Shown here: positions 22,609 to 32,648 of the stretch, piece by piece
Layout: every line of letters begins with the position of its first letter
Numbering within the stretch: position 1 is the stretch's first letter
From: Lantana camara
Lineage: Eukaryota > Streptophyta > Magnoliopsida > Lamiales > Verbenaceae
Assembly (NCBI GenBank): GCA_037501455.1
Contig: CM074858.1
Coordinates: 94,772,501 to 94,836,500, forward strand
Reading direction: 5' to 3'
DNA length: 64,000 bases
Made by a program: the position numbers and the translations under genes
The notes under the pieces: model-generated
The model's input: only the letters and a program-made list of their open reading frames with translations
Told to the model about the DNA's origin: nothing
Database searches by the model: none

Positions 22609-23699
22609 CACTACAAGAAATCCTGCAAATTCCGACGGAAAATTCCGAGGGAATTCCGACGGAATTCCGACGGAAATAGTAAATTCCGACGGAATTCCGA
22701 GGGAATTCCGACGGGGCACATGCCGTAGGAAAACCCTCCCTCGGAATTCAAAACCGACGGAAAACCGACGGAATTCCGAGGGACAAAAATCATAAAAAAA
22801 AAATTCAATTTAAAAAATTCCGACGGAATTCCGAGGGAAATTCCGTCGGAATTTGCTTTAAAAAAATTTTTTAATTAATTATTTCCGACGGAATTTCCCT
22901 CGGAATTCCGTCGGAATTTACTGGAAAAAAAAATTTTAATTAATTATTTCCGACGGAATTTCCCTCGGAATTCCGTCGGAATTTACTGGAAAAATAAAAA
23001 CTTAATGCGTCCCTGGGGATTCGAACACCCGACGTTGTGGTAGTAAGACCTTATGGAAACCAAGGTAAACCAGTTGAGCTAGATCAATTCATTGGTTTAG
23101 TTTGATACAAATATTTATATATCATTTGAAATAATAAAATCATAAATTTTGTAGACTATATTTAAAATTGAGTTCTAAGAAAATATTAATTATAACTACA
23201 AATATTATAATACGTCATAAGAATTTAATTTAAGCATAGATAAAACCGACGGAATTCCGACGGAAATCCCGTCGGAATTATTTAATATTATTTTTAATTT
23301 TTATTTTTAAAAAATCCGACGGAATTCCGACGGAAAGTTCCGTCGGAATTATTTAATATTATTTTTAATTTTTATTTTTAAAAAATCCGACGGAATTCCG
23401 ACGGAATGCCCGTCGAAATTATTTAATTTCTATTTCTATAATTTATATTTAAAAAAACCGACGGGAATCCCATCGGAATTCCGTCGGAATTATTTAATAT
23501 TATTTTTAAATTTTATTTTTAAAAAAATCCGATGGAATTCCGACGGAATTTCCGTCGGATTTATTTAATTTTTATTTTTAAAAAAAAAAAACAAATTCCG
23601 TCGGAATCCCGTCGGAATTTCCTCGGGAATTCCGAGGGAATTCCGACGGCCTGTTTCCCTCGGAATTTTCCGTCGAATTTCGGCGAATTTCTTGTAGTG
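22609..23699. mobile_element. Non-autonomous CACTA (En/Spm) element, TSD ata
   Basis: Ends are cactacaagaaa and tttcttgtagtg, the classic CACTA ends, with 3-bp duplications ata at 22606-22608 and 23700-23702. Both subterminal parts are filled with ccgacggaattccg / ccgtcggaatt units in both orientations (about 22630-22990 and 23245-23690). Such repeats are typical transposase-binding sites of this superfamily. No transposase ORF is present. It sits in the copia RT/RNase H frame, which rejoins when it is removed. Confidence 0.93.
23007..23090 (-). other. tRNA-like segment inside the CACTA element
   Basis: On the minus strand, tagctcaactgg (23081-23070) matches the pol III A box and gtgttcgaatcc (near 23029-23018) matches the B box, about 50 bp apart as in a tRNA. 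The acceptor ends do not pair convincingly, so it is a tRNA-derived relic rather than a tRNA gene. Confidence 0.5.
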
Positions 23700-24401
23700 A
23701 TAATGATTCTGGTTTGGTAGATGCAAAAGGCTATCGAAGTTTGGTTGGTGGATTGATATATTTAACTCATACACATCCCGATATTGCTTTTTCTGTTGGT
23801 GTTGTTTCTCGGTTCATGCATAATCCGACAAAGCATCATTTTGGGACAGCAAAGCGCATCTTGCGCTATGTGGCTGAAACAGTTGATTATGGAATTTGGT
23901 ATTCTGTAAATTCTATTTTTCATTTAGTTGGATATTCTGACAGCGATTGGGCAGGTTCTTTTGAGGATAGAAAAAGCACTTCAGGAAGTATTTTTCATCT
24001 CAGGTCTGGAGCTATCACTTGGAGTTCCAAAAAACAACCAACCACTGCATTGTCTTCCTCGGAGACTAAGTATTCTGCTGCAACTTCAGCAGCTTGTCAA
24101 GCTATGTGGCTCAGACGATTACTTGCTGATTTTAGTCAAGAACAAAGGGGTGCAACCGAAATATTTTGTGACAACAAATCTGCAATTACTATGAGTCAGA
24201 ATCCGACGTTCCATGCAAGGACAGAGCACATCGACATTAGAGTTCATTTCATTCGTGACTTAATTGCTGCTGATCAATTCAACTGAAGTATTGCAACATG
24301 AATGAGCAAGTTGCATACATCATGACAAAGTCACTCCCTTATGAGAAGCATGTCTATTTCAGAATAAAGCTTGGAGTATGCAATTTTGAATCAAGGGGGA
24401 G

Positions 24402-24755
24402 TGTTGAAATATGATTCAAAATATAGTTTTCTTTTTATTATTTATTAGAGTCTGAATTAATTAGTCATATGTTTTTCTATTTCTTACCCACGTTTATTTT
24501 AGTAAGTGATGTCTGTTAGTGGAGTCTTGGAAGAAGTGGGTTCTATTTAGTGGTTTATTATTAGTTGAGTCATGGAGAAGTGGGTTATGTTTGTGTAGTA
24601 TTTGTAGGAGTCTTTGGTTGTACTTATGCCTATATAAAGACACGTTTGTTCAGATTATTAGGAATGCAGAAATATCTTCTTCAATTATTTTCTCTTATCT
24701 ATTGCAGAAAACTACTTTGTAAATTAATTAAGGTCTTTTATTTTTTTTCCTATGC
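24402..24755 (+). repeat. 3' LTR of the LecRK copia
   Basis: Begins tgttgaaata after the polypurine tract caaggggga. It aligns with 18938-19311 but lacks the last dozen bases (ttcttctaca), so its right end is approximate. Confidence 0.8.
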
Positions 24756-25195
24756 AGTGTTGGTTTGCAGGTGTTTACCTATTGCAGAAGATGTTGGTTT
24801 GCAGTTGTTTACCTACGTGGATCTCGCGAAGGCAACGAATGATTTTCGAGAAGAAGTCGAAAGAGGAACATTCGGCACCGTTTACAAAGGTGTCCTAGAA
24901 AATAGCCAAAAGGTGGTGGCGGTGAAGAGGCTGGAGAAGGATTTTACAGAGGGGGAAAGAGAGTTCCAAACTGAAGTGAAGATAATTGGGAAGTCATATC
25001 ATCATAATCTCATCCGGCTGCTAGGTTATTGCCTCATTAGGGCAAGTAAGCTCTTGGTGTTCGAGTATATGAGCAGCAGATCACTCGCAGACATACTTTT
25101 CAGACACGATAAGCATCTCAGCTGGGCAGAACGAGTCAGGCTTGCTAGAGATATAGCAAGAGGCATCCTATATTTGCACAAGGAGTGTGAGACAC
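24756..25195 (+). pseudogene. LecRK piece 3: kinase N-lobe
   Basis: From 24784 the frame reads AEDVGLQLFTYVDLAKATNDF, the usual juxtamembrane part. The glycine loop is ERGTFGTVYKG, where the first Gly of the consensus GxGxxG is Glu. The ATP-binding Lys in VAVKRLE lies near 24922, and the lobe runs on to YLHKECET. The frame is open throughout. It stops at gacac (25191-25195), the target duplication of the gypsy. The stretch 24756-24783 looks like a partial duplicate of the kinase start. Confidence 0.9.
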
Positions 25196-26173
25196 TGTAA
25201 CGCCCCGGTTTCCGGATGAACAGGTAAGCACACCACGTGTGCGTTTGAGCGTAGGTTTATTTTATTTTAGTAATTTATAATATATTCTTACGTGGCATTC
25301 ATATTTTTATAAAATTCATGAAACATTATTTATCTTAATTCTTTAAATTCATATCATTGCAAATATTATTTCATGACACGAAAAATATTTGTTGCACAAA
25401 AAATTAATACCGAGAGCGATAAAAATTACCAAATTGTCCCTAATTAAATATTTTCTAAAATGCTAGGGACTTAATTGCATGATTTCTAAGGACCTAATTG
25501 ATTATATTTCAAAAGCTTTTACACTCAATTACATACTCTCATGAGTTAGAGGATTTATTGGCAATTAGCTTAATTCACAAAAACCAAGAATGGAATGAAA
25601 CGGTATAAGCTTCCTCTAGCTTCCATGAGCTCATTTCATCCAAAATATTTCCCAACATATTCATCTCTCTCGGTATTCCAAAGAAGAGAAAAGGGAAGAT
25701 TGGATTTTCCATCAATCATCAAGATTTCAAGAAATCTTTCAAGGAATTTGGGAGTGATCATCATCATCATCATCATACTTCTTCATTTCTTTTATTTTCA
25801 AGGTTGGTAGCATGGAAGGGATGATTTTGATTATGTTGACATGCTAGGGTTTAGGAATTTCATGATATATGAATTAGGTTTTGAGCAAAGCATGATTCTA
25901 TGATCATATCATGAATTATAGCATGGTTTATTCATGAAATAATTGGATATTTGGCTTGAATGATCAAGTTGATCATAAACTTGAAACTTGGAAGTCTTGA
26001 TGATATTTCATGGTTTTATGTGTCTAAGTGATATATTATCATTTAGTGAAGTGGTATGCATCATACTCCTAGAAATTACAGCATTTGGGGATCAAAAATG
26101 GGATTTTGTAGCTTTGTTGCTTTCTTCCCGAGAGCATACTCTGTTTCTGCTCTGTTTTTCAGTTGCAGAAGCT

Positions 26174-26400
26174 GGGAACGACCGTTCCCAGCCTCAAGGC
26201 TTTGTGGGAACGGGCGTTCCCATTCCTTTTCAAAATTTAGGCGGCCGACCACGGGAACGGCCGTTCCCATTTTGGCCTTGGAGCCGGAAGGGCCGTTCCC
26301 GGCTAAGCGCGTTTTAAAAATGGAAAAAACGTTGCCGCGTTTTCTGGGCAACGGGAACGACCATTCCCAATTACAAAAGAAGCCTGGAACGGCCGTTCCA
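26174..26400. repeat. Palindrome cluster in the young gypsy LTR
   Basis: Six units of 15-16 bp: 26174-26189, 26206-26221, 26253-26268 (perfect gggaacggccgttccc), about 26286-26300, 26353-26368 and 26385-26400. Spacers of about 16-52 bp are unrelated to each other. The 3' LTR repeats the cluster at 33627-33853, where two units are closer to perfect. Confidence 0.92.
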
Positions 26401-27400
26401 AAGGGGCTGACAGAACAAAAGTTTCTGCATAAAATTACGATTTTGACCCCTCGATCCAACGACTTCTTTGACCCCGAATTGCTATAATATGTGTTAATAT
26501 GATGTGAAACAAAAAGTTATCATACCACATTGCATTTTCATGGTCGTCTCGACACATTTTCGCCGTTCGTCATATTTTGGTCATTTTAGGTCATGTCTCA
26601 CGAATGTATATCGTATTTGCACAGGTCACGAGGGCGTGGACGGGGAGCAAGCTCCTTAGAACGCTTATCTATTATATTTTGCAAGAAAGGTGAGGTTTTG
26701 TTTTGGTAAAACGAACCCTATAACCCTTATGTGCTAGTTTTCGGCCAAAACGTATTATACTTATAAATGATTTCAAACCATGAACATTTCCAAGCAAGAA
26801 AGTATTGATTATCATGATTTCAAGCAAGTTTGGCGAGTACATGATTGCACGTGGGCCCGAGGGTAATTCTTGAGCCAACCGGGAAAGCAAGGGCTGACGG
26901 GTAACTCCTGAATTATCCTCACATTGTTGGGATCACCCCCGAAGCCACTAGGAGATTAGTGGTGGAAGGAGTTCCGTGTCTAGAGGGTCATGTCCTCTAC
27001 ACACACCATGTCGTGGATAGTCGAGCCTTGCAAACTCGCTATCACCCGGAGGAAGAAGGAGACTGGGGATTAATCCGGCATGTCGGGTTATCCTCGGGTT
27101 ATTGCATGATTTCAAGCATGAACTTGTTTATCTGAGCACTAATTAAATTGCATGATCACGTATTTATCAAGCAAGCAAGCATGATCACGTATTGTTCACG
27201 ATTGGGAGTTCGGTTGGAGATTGCCCTTGCTCGCCGGGGCCACATGTTCATGACATTAACCAGCATGATTAACTAAACGTGTTAAAATGATTGGTTGTAA
27301 TCTCGGGCAAAGAATAACTTCTTAAATTGTATACTTATTTTATTCTAAATTCTTCACCCGAGGCTACAACTTGCATGTGATATGTGTATATATTTATTGC

Positions 27401-27442
27401 CCCTCACTCAGTCTTCAGTAGACTGACACTTCACCTTTCAGG
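27401..27442 (+). promoter_or_regulatory. Conserved hairpin block shared by gypsy LTRs
   Basis: The core cagtct-tcagt-agactg can pair over six bases and is followed by a pyrimidine-rich stretch and cag. Equivalent blocks occur at about 9742, 10660, 34857, 43200, 46937, 55108, 60860 and 63198 in otherwise diverged LTRs. Its role is unknown. Being near the LTR 3' part, it could lie in the transcript start/R region. Confidence 0.6.
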
Positions 27443-27864
27443 TACACTTTGAGCGTGGTTGTGCTAGGCGGGAGTTGGTCGAGTCCTGCATTATCACGGG
27501 TCTAGTGTTGCACCTTTCATGTATATTTTTCCGGATATCATGTTATGTTCACGATTGACACATTTTGGATACTTACTGATGTATATTATTGAGAAATGAT
27601 AACGTAGTGATAGCTAATTGGTACCTATATGTATCTATGTAATAAATATGGTACCTATATATATGCATGACTTTATTGCTTCCGCTTTTCTATTCATGTT
27701 TGCGTTGATTATGTTGGGGAGAGTGTCCCGCCTAGCTCGTCATTTTTATTGTCACCCGTTCGCTGTGGTCTTGGTTTATGTATGAACTGTCCATTTCATA
27801 CGTGGATCGAGGCTATAGTGCGGGGGATGTGGCGCCTTGGGGTTTAGGGTGCTACATCTACAGG

Positions 27865-27876
27865 TGGTATCAGAGC
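27865..27876 (+). other. Primer-binding site of the young gypsy
   Basis: tggtatcagagc lies 8 bp after the LTR end and is complementary to the 3' end of plant initiator Met tRNA. Confidence 0.9.
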
Positions 27877-28111
27877 CCGGTTGCAAAACCGAGGTTCTCG
27901 AGTCGTGTCAAGTCAGTCTAGGTCGCACGGCATAGGATTATGTGGTACTTGGGAGTCTGCATTGGGTTGATTTATTTGATTTACTCCCTTATTCGCATTA
28001 ATTGAGCTACTTGATCCTCTGTGAACATGTGCTACTTGATATTATGGAAATGGTGTGCACACATTTGCATTTATTGATCAAGCCATGCATGTTTAGTGAT
28101 TTCATTTCAGG

Positions 28112-29937
28112 ATGGAGCACGACAGACGTTCCAGTGACCGATCCTCGAGGCATAGGCATCATCACCGTCGACACCATCGCCGCGAGAGATCACCACCTCC
28201 TCCGCCTGCTCAGGCACAGCCCCAGGACTTCATGAATGCCGTAGTGGGACTAATTGATCAGAGGTTACAGGAACGGGTACCTCCACCACCACCACCAGCG
28301 CAGGTAGCACCTCCGGAGAACCCCATTTCTGCTATTTTGTGAGAGTTTCAGAATCAGCGTCCCCCGAAGTTCTATAAGGGAGACGATATACAGGCAGAGA
28401 TGTGGTTAAAGGAAATTGAGAGGATTTGGCAGCTTATTCCTTGCGACAGTCAGGAGAAGGCTCGTTGCACCCTCACTCTTATTCAGGGCGAGGCCTACTC
28501 CTGGTGGGAGAGCACTCAGATTGTTCTGGAGGCAGCTGGGACCGAGATTACTTGGGAGACCTTTGTACGGGAGTTCAGAAACAAGTACATTCCTCCAGCT
28601 TCCCGTACCCGCAGGTTGAGGGAGTTTACAGAGCTAAAGCAGGAAGGCAGATCTGTGGGTCAGTACATCGCCGAGTTCGAGAGACTTTCTCGCTATGCAC
28701 CCAACATAGCGAATGACGACTTTCACAAGGCGATGCAGTTTGTTCAGGGACTCAGGCCAGACATCCAGGATGCATTGAAAGCGACTAATACCAGCACCTG
28801 GGCAAAGGCTACAGCAAAGGCCCTAAAGGTTGAAGATTCTGATAGTGCTAGGAGGGCTACTCAGCGAGCAGGACAGGCTTCAGGTTCGAGATCAGGCCAG
28901 GGTTCGAGTTCAGGAAAAAGGCCGATGACTTACTCTACACCTCCAGCTCAGAGGGATACCGGGAAGAAACCTAAGTACACCGGGCCATTTCCGAGAGGTC
29001 CAAGAGCTCCAGCACCACCTCAGCCACCTCAGAGACCGAGATGCAGCTGGTGTGGACTTACTACGCACACCTATGATAACTGCAGGCGCTGGTTGGGCCT
29101 ATGTTTGATCTGTGGAAGTAACGAGCATTTGGTTGATGGTTGTCCGGATCGTCAGGATCCACCACCTGCAGGACCGAGACCACTGGTGAGAGCTCGGGCT
29201 TATGCACTTGCGGGAGAGGAGCAGGATGCTGATATTGACCCCGCTGCAGTAGTTGAAGGTATTATTTGCATTCATGGCACGAACATCCATACATTATTTG
29301 ATCCAGGAGCTACACACTCCTTTCTTGCGCATTCTATTGCTATTACTTTGTCTTTGCCTACTATATGTACTTCTGTGCGCTATATAGTCAGTACTCCTTT
29401 CGGTAGTAGGCGAGAGACGGATCAGGTTTACAGGGATGTCCCAGTGGTGATTGAAGGCCGGGAGTTTCTGACAGATTTTATTGTGATGCCAATGGAGAGA
29501 TACGGAGCTATTCTGGGGATGGATTGGCTTTATAGACATAGTGCTACTGTGGATTGTCGGGCTAAGAAGGTTCAGTTGGGTTCCGAGGTTGTTACGGGCT
29601 GTACTTCGAAGACCGTACCCCTACTCTCGTTTTCAGAGGCTCAGAGATTAGTCAGAGACGGGGCTACAGGGTTCATTGCTTATATTCTGAACAAGCCAAA
29701 GGATCAGGTGAAGTTAGAGGACACCGAAGTGGTAAAGGAATTCCCCGAAGTATTTCTAGAGAAGCTGGATTCTTTGCCTCCTGAGCGGGAGATTGAGTTC
29801 GTGATTGATCTTTTTCCGAATGCTGAGCCGTATTCAAAGACTCCTTACCGGATGGCTCCAGCTGAGTTGAAGGAATTAAAAGTTCAGCTTGAGGCTTTAT
29901 TGGAAGTTGGGTACATTCGGCCAAGTGGGGAGCACCG
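28112..29937 (+). pseudogene. Gypsy gag and protease with one stop codon
   Basis: ATG at 28112 starts an Arg/His-rich then Pro-rich N-terminus. TGA at 28340-28342 breaks the frame, and the same frame is open from 28343 on. The retrotransposon-gag domain (AYSWWES..W..F..EFRNKYIP..LREFTELKQ) lies at about 28495-28700. Two CCHC knuckles (CSWCGLTTHTYDNC, CLICGSNEHLVDGC) follow at about 29040-29140, then the protease-like FDPGATHSFL near 29300. The frame runs into the start of RT and ends at 29950 because of a small deletion near 29925, where relatives have about ten more bases between RPS and WGAP. Confidence 0.9.
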
Positions 29938-32610
29938 GTGTTGTTTGTAAAGAAAAAGGACGGGACTCTAAGAATGTGCATCGATTATAGAGAGTTGAAC
30001 CGGATGACTATTAAGAACAAGTATCCCCTCCCACATATTGAGGAGCTGTTTGATATACTTCAGGGTTCCAAGGTGTATTCGAAATTGGATTTAAGACAGG
30101 GATACTATCAGCTGCGAATCCGAGCAGAGGATATTCCAAAGACAGGATTCAATACTCGGTACGGGCACTATGAGTTCGTGGTTATGCCGTTTGGATTGAC
30201 TAATGCCCCTGCAGCTTTTATGGATATGATGCACCGGATATTTAGGCCTTTCCTCGACAAGTTCGTGGTAATTTTTATTGATGATATTCTGGTTTTCGCG
30301 AAATCAGCCGAGGAGCATGCGAGACATCTCAGGCTCGTTCTTCAGACTCTGAAAGAGCATCAGTTGTTTGCTAAGTTCAGCAAGTGTGAATTCTGGATCG
30401 ATCGGGTTTCATTCTTGGGGCATGTGATTTCAGGAAAAGGGTTAGAAGTCGATCCCTCGAAAATCGAGGCCGTGCTTAAGTGGGAGAAACCAAAGAATGC
30501 CTCGGAGATAAGAAGTTTCTTGGGATTGGCCGGTTATTACAGGAGATTCGTTCAGGACTTCTCCAAGATTGCGGCACCGTTAACCCGGTTGACAAAGAAG
30601 GATGTTAAGTTTGTCTGGGACGAGAAGTGTGATCAAAGTTTCAACTTTTTGAAAGAAAAGTTAGTCTCAGCTCCGGTGTTAACGCTTCCCGAGGGTTCAG
30701 AGGGATATGCAGTGTATACAGATGCTTCTAAAGAAGGCTTAGGTTGTGTTTTGACTCAGAAAGGAAAAGTGATCGCTTATGCTTCCCGGAAGCTAAAGGA
30801 ATATGAAAGGAATTATCCGACACACGACCTAGAGCTTGCAGCCGTGATCTTTGCTCTCGGGAAATGGAGGCATTATCTTTACGGGACTTCCTTTGAGATT
30901 TTTACTGACCATAAGAGCCTCCAGTATTTATTCACACAGAAGGACTTGAATATGAGGCAACGGCGGTGGATGAAAAAGTTGGAAGATTATGATTGTACAA
31001 TCAAGTACCATCCTGGGAAAGCCAATGTGGTCGCCGATGCACTTAGCAGGAAGGCGAGTGTATCGAGTTTGGAAATAAAGGAAAGTGAGGAAGTTGCCCC
31101 GATTGTGTTAAAGGCTCGGGTTTCTAATATCACAATTCAGCCGGAATTAAAGCATCAGTTATTTGAGGCTCAGAATAGGGGTCCGGAAGTGCCGAAGCTT
31201 ATAAGTAAAGCTAGGGACGACCAGGAGAGTCCGTTTGGGTTTGATGAGACCGGGTTGCTTCGGTTTAAGAACAGAGTAGTAGTACCTGAAGAGTTGAGAC
31301 GGGTTCTACTTGAAGAAGCTCACAAGTCAGCTTACTCGATCCACCCAGGAGGAAATAAAATGTACAAGGATTTGAAACAATATTATTGGTGGAACGGGAT
31401 GAAAAGAGACGTGGCAGAATATGTGAAACATTGCTTGACTTGTCAGAAAGTGAAAGCTGAGCACCAAAAACCCGCGGGACTTCTACAACCGTTACCTATT
31501 CCCGAGTGGAAGTGGGAACAAGTAACGATGGACTTTGTTTCCGGATTACCGAAGGTTAAAGGCGGGTTTGATGGAATTTGGGTGATCGTGGATAGATTTA
31601 CAAAGTCTGCTCACTTTCTACCGGTCCGGATGTCCTATAAGATCCCGAAATTGGCTGAAATCTATAACAGAGAGATTATTCGACTTCATGGTATTCCGGT
31701 GAGCATAGTTTCAGATCGAGACCCGAGGTTTACTTCTAAGTTGTGGCAGGAATTACAGGCTGTCTTGGGAACGAAACTTAAGTTCAGTACAGCATTTCAC
31801 CCTCAAACAGACGGTCAGACTGAAAGGTTAATCAGGTATTTGGAAGATCTTCTTCGGGCTTGCGCGATGGATTTTCAGAACTCGTGGTCAGAACAGCTTC
31901 CCTTGATTGAGTTTGCTTATAATAACAGCTTTCAGGCTTCGATCGGGATGGCTCCTTACGAGTTACTTTATGGAAGAAAGTGCCGATCTCCGTTGTTCTT
32001 CGACTTGGAAGAATGGAAGTGGTCAAAACAGGAAGGGGTAAAGAAAGGTGAAAGATTCGAAAGACCTTCCAAAGTCGTTCAGGCTATGATTGAAAAGGTT
32101 CAAATGATTCAACAACGGATGAAAGCCGCGCAAGATAGGCAAAAGAGCTATGCCGATAAGCGCCGAAGAGATCTAGAGTTTGAAGTGGGTGACCGGGTAT
32201 TTCTGAAGGTGTCACCAAGGAAAGGTTTCACCCGGATCGGGAAAGGAGGAAAGCTTAATCCTCGCTACTTAGGTCCGTTCGAGATTCTTGAAAGAATAGG
32301 CGAAGTAGCCTATCGACTGGACCTACCACCGAGTCTTACGGGGATTCATAATGTATTTCATGTTTCACAACTAAAGAAATATTACCCCGACGAGACTACG
32401 ATTCTCCCCGTGGAAGAAGTTGAACTGGAACCGAATTTGACATTTGTACAGAGGCCGGTTAGAATCATGGATCGGAAATTTCAGGAGTTGAGAAATCGGA
32501 GAATTCCCATGGTTAAGGTTTTGTGGAGAAGCGATAAAACCGAGGAAGCTACTTGGGAAACAGAGGATAAAATGAAACGGTTCCACCCGGAGTTGTTCGA
32601 GCAAGACTAG
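29938..32610 (+). CDS. Gypsy RT, RNase H, integrase and chromodomain (890 aa frame)
   Basis: One open frame with all downstream pol domains. RT contains the FIDDILVF catalytic box near 30271. RNase H contains TDASKEGLG and ends with [15 protein letters not shown] near 31010. Integrase starts with a His/His/Cys/Cys zinc finger (about 31330-31450) and has the catalytic acidic residues in TMDFVSG, SDRDPRF and LEDLLRA. A GPF/Y-type segment ([14 protein letters not shown]) and a chromodomain-like end (about 32458-32601, KVLWR..EATWE) close it. The chromodomain and order place it in the chromoviruses. The first Met is not the natural start: the frame belongs to the gag-pol polyprotein but was cut off by the frameshift at 29925. 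Confidence 0.92.
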   Translation: MLFVKKKDGTLRMCIDYRELNRMTIKNKYPLPHIEELFDILQGSKVYSKLDLRQGYYQLRIRAEDIPKTGFNTRYGHYEFVVMPFGLTNAPAAFMDMMHRIFRPFLDKFVVIFIDDILVFAKSAEEHARHLRLVLQTLKEHQLFAKFSKCEFWIDRVSFLGHVISGKGLEVDPSKIEAVLKWEKPKNASEIRSFLGLAGYYRRFVQDFSKIAAPLTRLTKKDVKFVWDEKCDQSFNFLKEKLVSAPVLTLPEGSEGYAVYTDASKEGLGCVLTQKGKVIAYASRKLKEYERNYPTHDLELAAVIFALGKWRHYLYGTSFEIFTDHKSLQYLFTQKDLNMRQRRWMKKLEDYDCTIKYHPGKANVVADALSRKASVSSLEIKESEEVAPIVLKARVSNITIQPELKHQLFEAQNRGPEVPKLISKARDDQESPFGFDETGLLRFKNRVVVPEELRRVLLEEAHKSAYSIHPGGNKMYKDLKQYYWWNGMKRDVAEYVKHCLTCQKVKAEHQKPAGLLQPLPIPEWKWEQVTMDFVSGLPKVKGGFDGIWVIVDRFTKSAHFLPVRMSYKIPKLAEIYNREIIRLHGIPVSIVSDRDPRFTSKLWQELQAVLGTKLKFSTAFHPQTDGQTERLIRYLEDLLRACAMDFQNSWSEQLPLIEFAYNNSFQASIGMAPYELLYGRKCRSPLFFDLEEWKWSKQEGVKKGERFERPSKVVQAMIEKVQMIQQRMKAAQDRQKSYADKRRRDLEFEVGDRVFLKVSPRKGFTRIGKGGKLNPRYLGPFEILERIGEVAYRLDLPPSLTGIHNVFHVSQLKKYYPDETTILPVEEVELEPNLTFVQRPVRIMDRKFQELRNRRIPMVKVLWRSDKTEEATWETEDKMKRFHPELFEQD

Positions 32611-32633
32611 AGAATCTGGGGACCAGATTCTTC

Positions 32634-32647
32634 TAAGGGGGGGAGAG
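32634..32647 (+). other. Polypurine tract of the young gypsy
   Basis: Purine run aaggggggggagag just before the 3' LTR, the usual primer for plus-strand synthesis. Confidence 0.85.
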
Positions 32648-32648
32648 T

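Larger units (their letters stand above)
19336..24286 (+). pseudogene. Copia gag-pol, many stops and frameshifts
   Basis: Gag starts at ATG 19336. It has an RGG-rich basic stretch (about 19990-20090), a CCHC knuckle CRYCKQDGHTIANC near 20149, then protease WFLDSGCSNHMTG near 20287. A TGA at 20413-20415 breaks the frame. The pre-integrase His/Cys part (HLWYGHL..CEGCIYGKQ) and integrase with TDDYSR and TDRGGEF follow, with a frameshift near 21100 in a T-rich run and a TAG at 21317. RT has the YVDD box (LYVDDIIYMG, near 22350). The frame is cut by the CACTA element at 22609 and resumes at 23703 with RNase H (SDWAGS..DRKSTSG, SSSETKYSA, DNKSAI) to the stop at 24284. Not able to make enzymes. Confidence 0.9.
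18938..24755 (+). mobile_element. Ty1/copia retrotransposon inserted in the LecRK
   Basis: LTRs 18938-19311 and 24402-about 24755, a primer-binding-like tggtatcag at 19317-19325, and a polypurine tract at 24393-24400. Internal order is gag, protease, integrase, RT, RNase H, as in copia. The LTRs differ at about 20 of 350 positions by my count, so it is older than the gypsy further down the gene. Flanks are gtagt on the left and gcagt or gtgtt on the right, not a clean duplication. The right flank carries a partial repeat of ttggtttgcag-tgtttacc. It carries the CACTA element at 22609-23699. Confidence 0.85.
25196..27856 (+). repeat. 5' LTR of the LecRK gypsy
   Basis: Starts tgtaacgccc and ends tgctaca, 2661 bp. 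Contains a palindrome cluster (26174-26400), the hairpin block (27401-27442) and the gcgggggatgtgg motif near 27820-27832. These three features recur in the other gypsy LTRs of the window. Confidence 0.95.

Noticed and set aside
23007..23090. Functional tRNA gene
   Set aside because: Acceptor stem does not pair and the segment sits in the middle of a CACTA element. Only A and B boxes are recognisable.
26056..26487. Overlapping ORFs on both strands (also at 33509-33940, 13227-13569 and 15996-16379) with repeated GTAVP / ERPFP words
   Set aside because: They are readings of the GC-rich palindrome clusters in both directions. The clusters lack stop codons by composition, and no family or codon pattern supports a gene.
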